Source: Persicobacter diffluens (GTDB taxonomy: Bacteria; Bacteroidota; Bacteroidia; Cytophagales; Cyclobacteriaceae). From it: a stretch of 64,000 nt of DNA. The stretch covers positions 2,728,001-2,792,000 of the forward strand of contig NZ_BQKE01000001.1 of assembly GCF_036244895.1 (NCBI RefSeq), read 5' to 3'. The position numbers and the translations under genes were made by a program. Below, in pieces: positions 25,749 through 35,478 of the stretch. The notes beneath the pieces are model-generated. The model made no database searches and was not told where the DNA came from. It saw only the letters and a program-made list of their open reading frames with translations. Within the stretch, counting starts at the first letter, position 1. Each line of letters begins with the position of its first letter.

Positions 25749-28700
25749 TTAAGCCTTAACTTCTTTACTATTTTTGTTACGGATCTTGGTCATGTAGTAA
25801 ACGTTTGGCAAGACGTTGATCTCCTCAAGCACTGCATAAGCACGCTCTTCACCAACCTCTACCGTTTCTACTTTATCCGTACGATCTTTCTTCAGTTTCA
25901 ACATTTGAGAGATCTGAGACTTTGGATCATTGATATCACCAAATACGATCGCTCCGGTAGAACAGGAAGCCGCACATGCGGTAGTCACCTCTCCATCTTC
26001 CAATGGACGACCTTCGCGTTTTGCTTCTAGTTTACCTCCCTGAATACGCTGTACACAGAAAGAACATTTCTCCATTACACCACGTGAACGAACAGTAACA
26101 TCCGGGTTCAATACCATTTTACCCAAGTCGTTATTCATTGACAAGTTCTTATCGAACTGTGTGTTGTCATGGTACTTGAACCAGTTGAATCGACGAACTT
26201 TGTAAGGACAGTTGTTCGCACAGTAACGAGTACCGATACAACGGTTATAAGTCATTTGGTTCAAACCTTCTGAAGAGTGGGTAGTCGCGGCAACCGGACA
26301 TACCGTCTCACAAGGTGCATTATTACAATGCTGACACATCATCGGCTGGAAAGTCACCTCCGGATTATCGGATGCTTCTTCCAAACCTGAAAGATCATCT
26401 GCATCGGCATCAGAAGAATAATAACGGTCGATACGCAACCAGTGCATTTCACGACGCATCAATACCTCTTCCTTACCTACTACAGGAACGTTATTTTCTA
26501 CATTACAAGAAACCACACAAGTACCACAACCATTACATGCATTCATGTCGATGGCCATCATCCAGTGGTGATTCTCATATTTATGTCCATTCCACAAGGT
26601 CACTGCCTTAGGCTTCACTTTGCCCTCTGCAGTCACAATCTCCGGCTGTACACGACCTGCCGATGGATTCTTCTGGTACTCCCCTAGGGTCGTTTCCTGA
26701 ATCACATTGTGGCGGCCCATATAAGTTTGGTGCGTCTGCGTTTGCGCAATACGGTATTTACCTCTTCCCGCCTTGATGGAAACCCCACCCGCATAGAAGT
26801 TCGAGTAGTCACCTACCATCGCTACCAATGGGTTAGCATCCACACCTACGCCATCCGCTACGCGGCCGGCTGCGGTGCGTCCGTATCCCAAAGCCAAACC
26901 AACAGACCCTTTCGCCTGTCCTGGCTGTACCATCACCGGCACCTCCATGGTTTGATTACCGATGGTCAACTCTACCATTTGAGAATCTCCTTCAAACATC
27001 TCAATGCCCAATTCCTTGGCCATGGATTGAGATACCGTCAGGTAGTTGTCCCAAGTCGCTTTGGTTACTGCATCAGGAAGTTCTTGCAACCATGGGTTGT
27101 TGGCCTGAACACCAGTACCGATACCAAATTTGGTATAAAGCGATAACTCTACATCCGCTGACTTGTAGTTCTTCGCAATACGCGCTGCACATACGTCAGG
27201 CTTACCTACGAATTCCACAGCAGTGGCTACATTTTTACCTTTAGCAGGCTCAAATACACCATCATGCAAGCATTGATCCCAGAACATGCCGAAATCAATG
27301 AATTTCGACTGCTGCTCAAACTGATCGGCTTTCCAGGAATTCTGAAGGAAGGTATAATAATCTGTTTTGTTCTCTGTCCACACCAAGAAAGATTCCGGCA
27401 TCTGACGAGTAGCGAACAAAGGAGAAATCGTTGGCTGTGCCAAAGCAAAGTGACCGGTAGTAGGTTCCGCATCATTCCACTGCTCTAAGAAGTGGTGATC
27501 AGGAGCTACATAAGTCACTGCATCTGTAGTCTCATCCTTACGATCAGAAGTAGCGACGGTCAATTTCGCCTTCTTCAATCCAGCCTTGATCGCTGTTCCG
27601 TGAGGATTGTCATATACCGGGTTACAGTTCAAGAAGAATACCCCGGCGTAGGCACCACTATTCAAACCTTTCACAAAACCATTAAAGGCCTTCTCATCAC
27701 CCTGACGCGTCAGCACAGACTGGTTAAGGTTGATAGTTGTGGTGTAGTTCCCCAACATGTCGTTAATGGCGTTTACCATTACCTGAACATATGGATCATT
27801 CACTCCTGCTACTACCAAAGACTTCCCTTTTGCATTCCAAAGGTCTTTGGCCATGGAATCAAAATAAGAAACTTTAACTGCCGGTGCGTTCACGGAAGGA
27901 CGACCTGCCTTCTTGGCAATGGCATTGTAAAGGTTAGCTATGGCTGCAGGAATTTGAGAGGGCTTCAATGCCGCACGGTAATCCGCATTGGCACCCGTCA
28001 TGCTCAGGTTAGCCTCTACCTGATAGTGGCGAGACATGGTTGGGTTTTCTTTCGTCACCTTACGCGTCTCTGCATATTGTGTAGCATTCGCGATAGGGTT
28101 CACCCAGTTATTCAAGAAATCAGCATCGAAGCTGACAATTACATCTGCTTTGGAGAAGTCATAAGTAGGAACAACTTTAGTTCCGAAGGCCCATTCATTA
28201 GCTTGCGCAATGGCTGAAACAGAAACAGGATCGTAAACAAAGGTCTCTACATTTCCATATTTCTCAGCGAAAGCCGCCAATGCTTTATTCGTAGAAGGAG
28301 AAATCAAAGAGTGAGACACCAAAGCGATTTTACCGCCTTGAGCAGAAATCTCCTTCAATTTCGACATCACCTCTTTATCCAAGGTTGCCCAGTCTGTATT
28401 TTGACCACCTTTCTGAGGAGCAGTGAAACGCTGCTTATCATAAAGGCTCAATACAGAAGTTTCTACCTGAGCAGAAACACCACCTTGAGAGAAAGAAGAT
28501 AGCTTATTACCTTCTAATTTGATAGGACGCCCCTCTCTTGTTTTTACTACTACAGAAGCAAAATCACCTCCTAGTAAAAAAGAAGAAGCATAATAGTTGG
28601 CTTTACCCGGATCTACATCAACAGGCTTATTCAAATAAGGGATCGCTTTTCTTACCGGTGCCTCACAAGCGGCCAATGCTGCTGCGGTCACGGAGAATCC

Positions 28701-28868
28701 CATCATTTTCAAGAAATCACGGCGAGAAGGCCCTTCGTTATCACCTGCACGTTTGGATTCGTTAATCGGAAGATATTCCGCGAATTCTTTGTCTGCATGC
28801 TTCACGAATTCAGGATCATTCTTCAGCTCCTCGATTCCTTTCCAATATCTTTTGTTCGTTTTTTCCAT
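25749..28868 (-). CDS. actB: Alternative complex III iron-sulfur subunit ActB, 1039 aa
   Basis: ActB is a fusion of a molybdopterin-oxidoreductase-like domain that lacks the cofactor with a C-terminal ferredoxin domain. A twin-arginine signal (SRRDFLKMMG at about residue 49) ends in a possible lipobox AALAACEAP, so it is exported folded. The first ~740 residues form the cofactor-free MoeA/FdhF-like part. The cluster domain has cysteine groups CNGCGTCVVSC, CQHCNNAPCETVCP, CIGTRYCANNCPY, CSFC and CAASC, as expected for three [4Fe-4S] and one [3Fe-4S] clusters. I chose ATG 28868 (MEKTNKRYWKGIEEL); an in-frame ATG at 28937 adds a hydrophobic stretch outside the family pattern. Confidence 0.97.
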   Translation of the reverse strand: MEKTNKRYWKGIEELKNDPEFVKHADKEFAEYLPINESKRAGDNEGPSRRDFLKMMGFSVTAAALAACEAPVRKAIPYLNKPVDVDPGKANYYASSFLLGGDFASVVVKTREGRPIKLEGNKLSSFSQGGVSAQVETSVLSLYDKQRFTAPQKGGQNTDWATLDKEVMSKLKEISAQGGKIALVSHSLISPSTNKALAAFAEKYGNVETFVYDPVSVSAIAQANEWAFGTKVVPTYDFSKADVIVSFDADFLNNWVNPIANATQYAETRKVTKENPTMSRHYQVEANLSMTGANADYRAALKPSQIPAAIANLYNAIAKKAGRPSVNAPAVKVSYFDSMAKDLWNAKGKSLVVAGVNDPYVQVMVNAINDMLGNYTTTINLNQSVLTRQGDEKAFNGFVKGLNSGAYAGVFFLNCNPVYDNPHGTAIKAGLKKAKLTVATSDRKDETTDAVTYVAPDHHFLEQWNDAEPTTGHFALAQPTISPLFATRQMPESFLVWTENKTDYYTFLQNSWKADQFEQQSKFIDFGMFWDQCLHDGVFEPAKGKNVATAVEFVGKPDVCAARIAKNYKSADVELSLYTKFGIGTGVQANNPWLQELPDAVTKATWDNYLTVSQSMAKELGIEMFEGDSQMVELTIGNQTMEVPVMVQPGQAKGSVGLALGYGRTAAGRVADGVGVDANPLVAMVGDYSNFYAGGVSIKAGRGKYRIAQTQTHQTYMGRHNVIQETTLGEYQKNPSAGRVQPEIVTAEGKVKPKAVTLWNGHKYENHHWMMAIDMNACNGCGTCVVSCNVENNVPVVGKEEVLMRREMHWLRIDRYYSSDADADDLSGLEEASDNPEVTFQPMMCQHCNNAPCETVCPVAATTHSSEGLNQMTYNRCIGTRYCANNCPYKVRRFNWFKYHDNTQFDKNLSMNNDLGKMVLNPDVTVRSRGVMEKCSFCVQRIQGGKLEAKREGRPLEDGEVTTACAASCSTGAIVFGDINDPKSQISQMLKLKKDRTDKVETVEVGEERAYAVLEEINVLPNVYYMTKIRNKNSKEVKA

Positions 28869-28958
28869 TGTAAAAATAGTAGTTAGTAGTGACATCAATC
28901 TGAGGAAAAGAGGTGGCACCTGAGCACCACCGGTCAACTCAATGATTGATACTTCCTA

Positions 28959-30209
28959 CTAGTAATGACATTTAGAACATTCTAATCCACCAATATCTTC
29001 AACGCGCATAGGCTCTTTACTATGCTCTGCGTGAAGCTCCACAAGCTTGTCGTAGTACGCATTACCCTTGCTGTTTACTTCTGTCGTTCTGTGACAATCG
29101 ATACACCAGCCCATGGTCAATGGCGCTTCCTGACGAACCACCTCCATCGTTTCTACCTCACCGTGACATTGCTGACATTCCAAGCCACCAACTTTCACGT
29201 GTTGAGAGTGATTGAAGTAAGCCAAATCAGGTAAGTTGTGAACACGTACCCACTCGATTGGCTGATTATTTTCAACTGCCGCGTAGATCTTCGCAATCTC
29301 GTCTGAATCTGTTTTAATTGCGGAGTGGCAATTCATACAGATATTGGCAGATGGGATATTGGCATTTTTGGATTTCTCCACACCGGTGTGGCAGTAGTTA
29401 CAGTCAATGTCATACTGACCAGCGTGAATTTCATGAGAAAAGGCGATGGGTTGCACAGGAGCATAGCCCTGCTGAACACCTACATGAAATAAAGAATCGA
29501 TCACGGTTTTGGTAATGACCGCAACGAAAAGGATGGTCATGATGGCGATCATCGGCTTAGACTTGAACAAAGCAGCCAAACTAAAGCGTGCAGAAATGAT
29601 CTCCTGATCTTCCACATCCAAATCTGACTTTTGCTCCAGGTATTTGGTCAATACCCGAACGATCATGGCCAATACGATCAGAATCAACACCAGGATCACC
29701 AGGTTGATCACCAAAGCATACATGACGAAATCAGAAACACCCTCTGAGGCACCTGCCTGGGTGGCGGATGCACCATCTGCAGCTGGTTCTTCTGCAGCGG
29801 CTACAGGCGTTTTTCCTGACTCCACTTTAATGTAAGCGAGAATGGAATTGATTTCCTCATTGGAGAAATCAAAAGAGGTCATCTCCGTTTTATTGTACTC
29901 TTCATAAAGCTTGACGGCGTATTCATCACCGCTTTGGATTACTTTCTGAGAGTTACGAATAAAAGATTGGATCCAGTCCAACGGTCGTCGCTCATGCACA
30001 TCTTTCAGTGCCGGCCCCACAACCACCTCATGCACCGCGTGGCAAACGGTACAGTTGTCCTCAAACAAGGACTGACCTGCTGAGATGGTGGCCTCGTCCG
30101 TAGGAATACCGTCCCCACCGGAAGCGTCTTGCGCAATGGAGGAAGCCATCAGGCTTACCATCAGCATTAGCGTGAGCGCTAAACGAGAAAAAAAAGTTTT
30201 AAACAACAT
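28959..30209 (-). CDS. actA: Alternative complex III multiheme cytochrome c subunit ActA with six CxxCH sites
   Basis: ActA is the multiheme periplasmic cytochrome of the complex. A signal peptide (MLFKTFFSRL...ASSIAQ) is followed by a monoheme cytochrome domain (CTVCH at about residue 53, HAVHEVVVGPAL), an Ala-rich linker, and one long membrane helix near 165-195. A second hydrophobic helix lies near 230. The C-terminal domain has five sites: CNYCH, CMNCH, CQQCH, CIDCH and CSKCH, the last one residue from the C-terminus. Six heme sites in total are counted. The start is probably ATG 30209 or the adjacent one at 30212; an in-frame ATG at 30281 would add a charged stretch before the signal peptide. 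It is the first gene of the act operon. Confidence 0.94.
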   Translation of the reverse strand: MLFKTFFSRLALTLMLMVSLMASSIAQDASGGDGIPTDEATISAGQSLFEDNCTVCHAVHEVVVGPALKDVHERRPLDWIQSFIRNSQKVIQSGDEYAVKLYEEYNKTEMTSFDFSNEEINSILAYIKVESGKTPVAAAEEPAADGASATQAGASEGVSDFVMYALVINLVILVLILIVLAMIVRVLTKYLEQKSDLDVEDQEIISARFSLAALFKSKPMIAIMTILFVAVITKTVIDSLFHVGVQQGYAPVQPIAFSHEIHAGQYDIDCNYCHTGVEKSKNANIPSANICMNCHSAIKTDSDEIAKIYAAVENNQPIEWVRVHNLPDLAYFNHSQHVKVGGLECQQCHGEVETMEVVRQEAPLTMGWCIDCHRTTEVNSKGNAYYDKLVELHAEHSKEPMRVEDIGGLECSKCHY

Positions 30210-30269
30210 CATAGCGATTAATAAGAAGCATTGAGTTTTATGGTCGGAGTCAAAAAAACCCCGGTTAGT

Positions 30270-30277
30270 CAAATCTA
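30270..30277 (-). promoter_or_regulatory. Possible -7 element of the act operon
   Basis: The reverse strand reads TAGATTTG, an exact match to the Bacteroidota -7 consensus TAnnTTTG, about 60 bases before the actA start. No clear TTTG was found at the expected distance upstream, so this is tentative. Confidence 0.3.
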
Positions 30278-30281
30278 ACAC

Positions 30282-31094
30282 GACCTTAATTCATTTCATA
30301 ATAGGCTATTTTTATGGCCTTTTTGTCTATTTACTGACTGGGATCATAAATCACCCCCATAAAGTTGTATAACAGCCTTTTACAAGCTAATTAAGCGATC
30401 AAATTGAAGTTATTTAAAATGATTATAAATTATCATTTCTTAGTCCAGTCCTGTTAAGAACTATGATAAATATCACCTAACAAACTTAACTGATCTAGCT
30501 TTTAAAGATATTAAATTAGAATATCACAACACAAACTTTAATATGACCAAATAACGCAATATGAACAATATCATATCTCTGAATGGAGGAGAAAGCACCA
30601 AACTAATCTGTTTTTATACTGACTCTAATCCTCAAGCCCGTGTAGTAGCCAAAAACATGAGCTACATCAACCTCATTCACCCCACTGAGACTTAGCTGAT
30701 TGGACTTGCAGCTATAACAAATTGTAGAGATCTATCGGTTCGGGGGGAGCATCAATCTAGCGCCCAATCATAGTTAAAGGAGATAAACAAACCCTATATT
30801 GACCGTCCAAAAATCTATAAAAAAACAACTGTTTTTTTGTTATAAATCACAAACAACTTCCTGCTTTGGCTAATATGTTCCCAATTTTTATTTAAATTCG
30901 ATTGGCCTAGCTAAAATAATGACTGTTTTCCATGCTAAGGCAGAAATATATTTTGCCTAACCTTAAATAAGATGGAACACCACGGATAATGGCATCTAAT
31001 TAAAAAATAATTTTTTTGATGGCTAAAATCCCGCCTAAGTTTCAGCACAGGCTGCACACAAAAGAACTTTAACACCTAAAAACCCCGTTATACT
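30282..31094. other. Long AT-rich intergenic region between act operon and aconitase
   Basis: This 813-base divergent spacer is strongly AT-rich. It should contain the promoters of actA and of the aconitase gene. I found no tRNA, repeat shared with other spacers, or convincing structured RNA. The only open frame of note is a 44-codon one at 30561-30695. Confidence 0.5.
30561..30695 (+). CDS. Possible small protein, 44 aa
   Basis: The frame starts MNNIISLNGG and continues with KLICFYTDSN and RVVAKNMSYINLIHP before a TAG stop. The composition is protein-like and the stretch is less AT-rich than its surroundings, but there is no recognisable family. It could be a gene relic or chance. Confidence 0.25.
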   Translation: MNNIISLNGGESTKLICFYTDSNPQARVVAKNMSYINLIHPTET

Positions 31095-33359
31095 ATGATT
31101 TTTGATTTGGAGATGATCAAGGGACTTTACGCTAAATTTCCAGAGCGTATTGAGGCGGCTAAAAAAGTAGTCGGCAAACCACTTACCCTTGCTGAAAAAA
31201 TCCTTTACGCACACCTTTGGGACGGAAATGCAACTTCCTCTTATGAAAGAGGCGCTTCATATGTAGACTTTGCTCCGGATCGCATTGCTTGCCAGGATGC
31301 CACTGCACAAATGGCCCTTTTACAATTCATGCAAGCCGGAAAAAACAAAGTAGCGGTTCCCACTACCGTTCACTGTGATCACCTTATCCAGGCCAAAGTA
31401 GGCGCAGCAACTGATTTGGCTGCTGCGAAATCACAAAGCTCAGAGGTATTCGACTTTTTAGAGTCGGTATCAAACAAGTATGGCATTGGTTTTTGGAAAC
31501 CAGGAGCAGGTATTATTCACCAGGTAGTGCTAGAGAATTACGCCTTCCCGGGTGGGATGATGATTGGAACCGACTCTCACACGGTGAATGCCGGTGGATT
31601 AGGTATGGTTGCTATTGGGGTTGGTGGCGCTGATGCGGTGGATGTAATGGCCGGAATGCCCTGGGAATTAAAATTCCCAAAATTAATCGGGGTTAAACTT
31701 ACCGGAAAATTAAACGGCTGGACTGCTCCAAAAGACATTATATTAAAGGTAGCCGGAATTCTTACGGTAAAAGGTGGAACCGGTTGTATTGTAGAATATT
31801 TCGGCGAAGGCGCCAAATCACTATCCGCTACCGGAAAAGGCACCATCTGTAATATGGGGGCAGAGATTGGAGCGACGACCTCCACCTTTGGTTATGACGA
31901 ATCCATGGAACGCTATTTACGCGCCACCGGAAGAGCCGAAGTTGCTGAGGCAGCTAATGACATTAAAGAATACCTGACTGCGGATGAAGAGGTTTACGCC
32001 AATCCGGAGCAATATTTTGATCAGGTTATTGAAATCGACCTGGATAAACTGGAACCACATTTAAACGGGCCCTTTACGCCAGACCGCGCTACTCCTATCT
32101 CTGAAATGGGGGCTGCCGCAGAAGCCAATAGCTGGCCGCTTGATGTGGAATGGGGACTAATCGGTTCCTGTACCAACTCTTCTTATGAGGATTTATCCAG
32201 AGCCTCCTCTATTGCCAAACAGGCGGTAGACAAAGGTTTGGTTACTAAAGCGGAATTTGGGATCAACCCGGGCTCTGAGCAGGTACGCTATACCGCTGAG
32301 CGTGATGGCTTGTTAAAAATCTTCGAAGATTTGGATGCTAAGATTTTCACCAATGCCTGTGGACCTTGTATTGGACAGTGGGCTCGTGCCGGAGCAGATA
32401 AAGAAGAAAAGAATTCTATCATTCACTCCTTCAACCGTAACTTCTCTAAGCGTGCTGATGGTAATCCGAATACGCATGCCTTCGTAGCGTCCCCAGAAAT
32501 GGTAGCCGCCATTGCGATTTCCGGTCGATTGGATTTCAACCCTATCACGGATACTTTAGTGAATAATAAAGGAGAGGAAGTAAAACTTGACGCACCGGTT
32601 GGGGATGAACTTCCTGCAAAAGGCTTCGATGTGGAAGACAACGGATACCAGGCTCCTGCTGAAGATGGTTCGGATGTAGACGTGGTGGTTGCCGAAGACT
32701 CCAAACGCCTTCAACTACTGACTCCTTTTACTCCTTACGATGGCAAGGAGATTGAAGGCATGAAATTATTGATCAAGGCCAAGGGCAAATGTACCACTGA
32801 CCACATCTCAATGGCAGGACCATGGTTGCGTTACCGCGGCCATCTGGACAATATTTCAGACAATTGCCTGATTGGTGCGGTGAATGCTTTCAACGACCAA
32901 ACCAATGAGGTTAAAAACCAACTAACCGGAGAATATGGTGCTGTTCCGGCTACGCAGCGAGCCTACAAAGCAGCGGGCATTCCTTCTATTGTAGTGGGTG
33001 ATGAAAACTATGGGGAAGGATCCTCTCGTGAGCATGCGGCTATGGAGCCTCGCCACCTGGGTGTTCGCATTGTTTTGGTGAAGTCTTTTGCCCGAATTCA
33101 CGAAACCAATCTCAAAAAGCAGGGAATGCTGGGATTGACCTTTGACAATCCGGCAGATTACGATAAAATTCAAGAGAATGACACTTTTGACACTATCGAC
33201 CTGACCGCTTTCGCTCCCGGAAAACCTTTAACACTGAAGGTCACTCACGAAGACGGCTCCATCGATGAAATCGTATGTAACCATACTTATAATGAGAATC
33301 AAATTGAATGGTTTAAAGCAGGATCGGCTCTTAATCTGATTAAGACTCAGAATGGCTAA
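31095..33359 (+). CDS. acn: Aconitate hydratase, mitochondrial type, 754 aa
   Basis: This TCA-cycle enzyme isomerises citrate to isocitrate with a labile [4Fe-4S] cluster. The length (754) and motifs match the mitochondrial-type aconitase rather than AcnB. Substrate-site stretches include TVHCDHLIQ and GTDSHTVNAGG. The cluster cysteines lie in IGSCTNSSYEDL and in NACGPCIGQW. The C-terminal swivel domain carries DENYGEGSSREHAA with the catalytic Ser/Arg. The start at 31095 gives MIFDLEMIKGLY. It is monocistronic, with a strong terminator. Confidence 0.97.
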   Translation: MIFDLEMIKGLYAKFPERIEAAKKVVGKPLTLAEKILYAHLWDGNATSSYERGASYVDFAPDRIACQDATAQMALLQFMQAGKNKVAVPTTVHCDHLIQAKVGAATDLAAAKSQSSEVFDFLESVSNKYGIGFWKPGAGIIHQVVLENYAFPGGMMIGTDSHTVNAGGLGMVAIGVGGADAVDVMAGMPWELKFPKLIGVKLTGKLNGWTAPKDIILKVAGILTVKGGTGCIVEYFGEGAKSLSATGKGTICNMGAEIGATTSTFGYDESMERYLRATGRAEVAEAANDIKEYLTADEEVYANPEQYFDQVIEIDLDKLEPHLNGPFTPDRATPISEMGAAAEANSWPLDVEWGLIGSCTNSSYEDLSRASSIAKQAVDKGLVTKAEFGINPGSEQVRYTAERDGLLKIFEDLDAKIFTNACGPCIGQWARAGADKEEKNSIIHSFNRNFSKRADGNPNTHAFVASPEMVAAIAISGRLDFNPITDTLVNNKGEEVKLDAPVGDELPAKGFDVEDNGYQAPAEDGSDVDVVVAEDSKRLQLLTPFTPYDGKEIEGMKLLIKAKGKCTTDHISMAGPWLRYRGHLDNISDNCLIGAVNAFNDQTNEVKNQLTGEYGAVPATQRAYKAAGIPSIVVGDENYGEGSSREHAAMEPRHLGVRIVLVKSFARIHETNLKKQGMLGLTFDNPADYDKIQENDTFDTIDLTAFAPGKPLTLKVTHEDGSIDEIVCNHTYNENQIEWFKAGSALNLIKTQNG

Positions 33360-33718
33360 ACCCTTCATAAATAACGCATAACATTGGCGCAATTGGCTAT
33401 ACCAATTGCGCCTTTTTTGTATTTACCCGCCTCTAAAAATGCAAAAAAACAACTTTTATTACATGAGAATATTGCAAATTAAACTTGATTTATCAACTAA
33501 ATAAGCGATCGAATTCTACTCAGCAATACCTAATAAATATAAAAAACGCAAGTTACAGCCAATAACAGCACACCTATAAGCGTACTTGAACAAGAAAAAT
33601 ACAATCCATTAATTGACAATACATTACAGAGGTAATGTTTTGTGAAAAAGTAGACGATATAGTACTATTTCAAAAGTTCCCTATATTAGAAATACGACAT
33701 CAACACTATTTATTTAAG
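33360..33718. other. Spacer after aconitase
   Basis: This 359-base AT-rich spacer contains the aconitase terminator at its left end. It holds nothing else that I can identify apart from, by position, the promoter of the next gene. Confidence 0.5.
33386..33419 (+). terminator. Strong terminator of aconitase gene
   Basis: A perfect 11-bp stem GGCGCAATTGG/CCAATTGCGCC with a 5-base loop is followed by TTTTTTG. Confidence 0.95.
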
Positions 33719-34552
33719 ATGAAATATTTTTATTTACTGGGATTAATTACCTTTTTTATAAATCCAGTACTACATGCCCAAAAATTTAATGTAAGTGATG
33801 TTTACGAGGTAAAGGAATTGTATACCATCCAAAAATATCGCAACAACCCGCCTTTTGGCTACGAGGAAAGTATTCTTTGCCCGGATAGCTTAAAATTTAT
33901 AGCCGTCTTTGGGCACTTTGAAACCAAAGCTAGTATTAAACCAACCGCTATTCGCCTCATTACTGAACAAGGCGAAGCTACGCCGGTGGGCTGGTGTAAC
34001 GATAAAGGAGATGCTGAATTAAGCCATTGGGGCATGAAAAAGAACCTCATAAAGGGCCAAAATCCCGTGTTCACTATTAGCTCAAATGATAAAGCGATCA
34101 AAATCCAGTTTAATGATCAAAGCTATGACCTGCCTGCTGCCAAGACGCAAATTAAGCGGGAATCAGCAACCTTAGACCTTCTGGTAAAAGGCGTATCCAC
34201 TCAGGAATCTTTGGAAAATGGATATGCCCTTATTCCGGCTGGGGTCAAAAGCGGAAAAGGAATGGGCGTATTCAAAAAACGTTATAGCCCCCAAAGAGGA
34301 AAAATCATTTGCCTGGATCTCAATATCAAAACTGTTCCCGAAGGAGCAAACCTCAAAGAATTTGCTGTTTTCAGCGATAGTGCCCACCAAAGCTTTGCCT
34401 TAGCCAGTGAAACCTGGGGGCGTATTTCCGACTTCGGAGGGGTGATTGCCGGTGACATTAAATTGTACTTTATCGTAGGGGAAGATTTCACTAATGGCGC
34501 CCTACACTATCGGGGTGACAAGGTGGTTGATTTTCTTTTGAACAATATTTAG
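33719..34552 (+). CDS. Secreted hypothetical protein, 277 aa
   Basis: I do not recognise the family. It has a clear Sec signal peptide (MKYFYLLGLITFFINPVLHAQ), followed by a beta-rich soluble domain with no cysteine motif and few hydrophobic segments. ATG 33719 is preferred because it begins the signal peptide; the upstream in-frame ATG at 33635 would bury it behind 28 residues. It stands alone, with a terminator downstream, so it is probably a periplasmic or surface protein made from its own promoter. Confidence 0.65.
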   Translation: MKYFYLLGLITFFINPVLHAQKFNVSDVYEVKELYTIQKYRNNPPFGYEESILCPDSLKFIAVFGHFETKASIKPTAIRLITEQGEATPVGWCNDKGDAELSHWGMKKNLIKGQNPVFTISSNDKAIKIQFNDQSYDLPAAKTQIKRESATLDLLVKGVSTQESLENGYALIPAGVKSGKGMGVFKKRYSPQRGKIICLDLNIKTVPEGANLKEFAVFSDSAHQSFALASETWGRISDFGGVIAGDIKLYFIVGEDFTNGALHYRGDKVVDFLLNNI

Positions 34553-34648
34553 ATTTTCATCCCCAAAATCACAACTCTCACCGTATACAGCCTAAAAACA
34601 ATAAAATCACTAAGTGTAAGATTATAAAAACTCCTTGATTACACTCCC

Positions 34649-34686
34649 AAAAGCATCTTAGAATTGATCTAAGATGCTTTTTTATA
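34649..34686 (+). terminator. Terminator of the secreted hypothetical gene
   Basis: A perfect 14-bp stem AAAAGCATCTTAGA/TCTAAGATGCTTTT with a 5-base loop runs into a T tract. Confidence 0.9.
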
Positions 34687-34788
34687 TCAATAAAATTTTC
34701 ACCGACAAATCTCCTATCAAAAGCCAAAAATTTCCGTTATTATAAATATAGAGACAATTGATTTGCTTACCTTCAAAAAGAGTGTAAG

Positions 34789-35124
34789 ATGGAAATAGAA
34801 TTTACCCACCATTTAGGCAATTTTATTATGGTCTTATTTTTAGGCCTTCCCGCCTTTGCCCTGGGCGCACTGGGACAGGCACTTTTCCTACATCATTTTG
34901 CTCCTGGCACACGCATTCTCCAAATTCTTTCCATTATTTTCAGTAGTCGAATTATTGCGCTACTGTTCACTTTCCTTTTATACAGTCTTCTTTTTAGCCA
35001 ATTGGAAATGTTAATCGGCAAAGTGCTCATTCCCGCTTTGCTCGCTGAAATCCTGGTATCACCAGCTCTCTTATTATTGAAGGGATATGATATCGGAAAG
35101 TTATTTTCAAATAACCATCATTAA
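34789..35124 (+). CDS. Small hypothetical membrane protein, 111 aa
   Basis: This unknown protein has three hydrophobic segments, at about residues 12-34, 48-68 and 75-97. The short polar termini end in an Asn/His tail. No family is recognised. Composition and codon use look genuine. It is flanked by an upstream terminator and a downstream dispersed repeat. Confidence 0.55.
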   Translation: MEIEFTHHLGNFIMVLFLGLPAFALGALGQALFLHHFAPGTRILQILSIIFSSRIIALLFTFLLYSLLFSQLEMLIGKVLIPALLAEILVSPALLLLKGYDIGKLFSNNHH

Positions 35125-35370
35125 CCCAAATTATTCACCGCCAAACACACTAAATAAGATTAAGTAATTCACGGTCAAACAAATACAAGTCATCGTATTG
35201 GGTTTAAAATAGCCCAAATTCGGGCAAACTTGCTTTCTCCTCATTCATCTGTTTCCTTGGAACTTTCTCCTCATTCATCTGTTTCCTTGGAAAAAACTCG
35301 AAATAGGAAAAATCCCTTCATTTTTCCCGCCTTACAGCTAAACGAGGATTTAAGCATAATAATCCGGCTT
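35125..35370. repeat. Dispersed repeat family R1, copy a (longest)
   Basis: The head segment CCCAAATTATTCACCGC (35125-35141) recurs at 60.93 and 61.79 kb. The body (35211-35370) starts AGCCCAAATTCGGG, contains CTTTCTCCTCATTCATCTG, GAAATAGGAAAAATCCC and a final AAACGAGGATTTAAGCAT, and is clearly related to segments at 41548 and 42997. It fills nearly the whole 354-base gap between two unknown genes. A 28-base core in it is tandemly duplicated. Confidence 0.7.
35231..35290. repeat. Tandem duplication of 30 bases
   Basis: Two consecutive 30-base units differ only in their first two bases; the shared 28 bases begin CTTTCTCCTCATTCATCTGT. They lie inside repeat R1a, while the related copies R1b and R1c have a single unit. 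Confidence 0.95.
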
Positions 35371-35478
35371 ATTTTTTTTCAACCCCATTAAACCCTGAAT
35401 AGCTTTTGTGATCTAAGGTTTGAATTCAATAAAACTCCGGCCGGAAAATTAGAATCTTAAACCTACCGTACATTAATC

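Noticed and set aside
27492..28217. 241-codon forward frame opposite actB
   Set aside because: It is antisense to the well supported actB gene and has no recognisable domain.
35231..35290. Possible start of a CRISPR array
   Set aside because: There are only two directly abutting 30-base units with no spacers and no cas genes; this is a tandem duplication inside a dispersed repeat.
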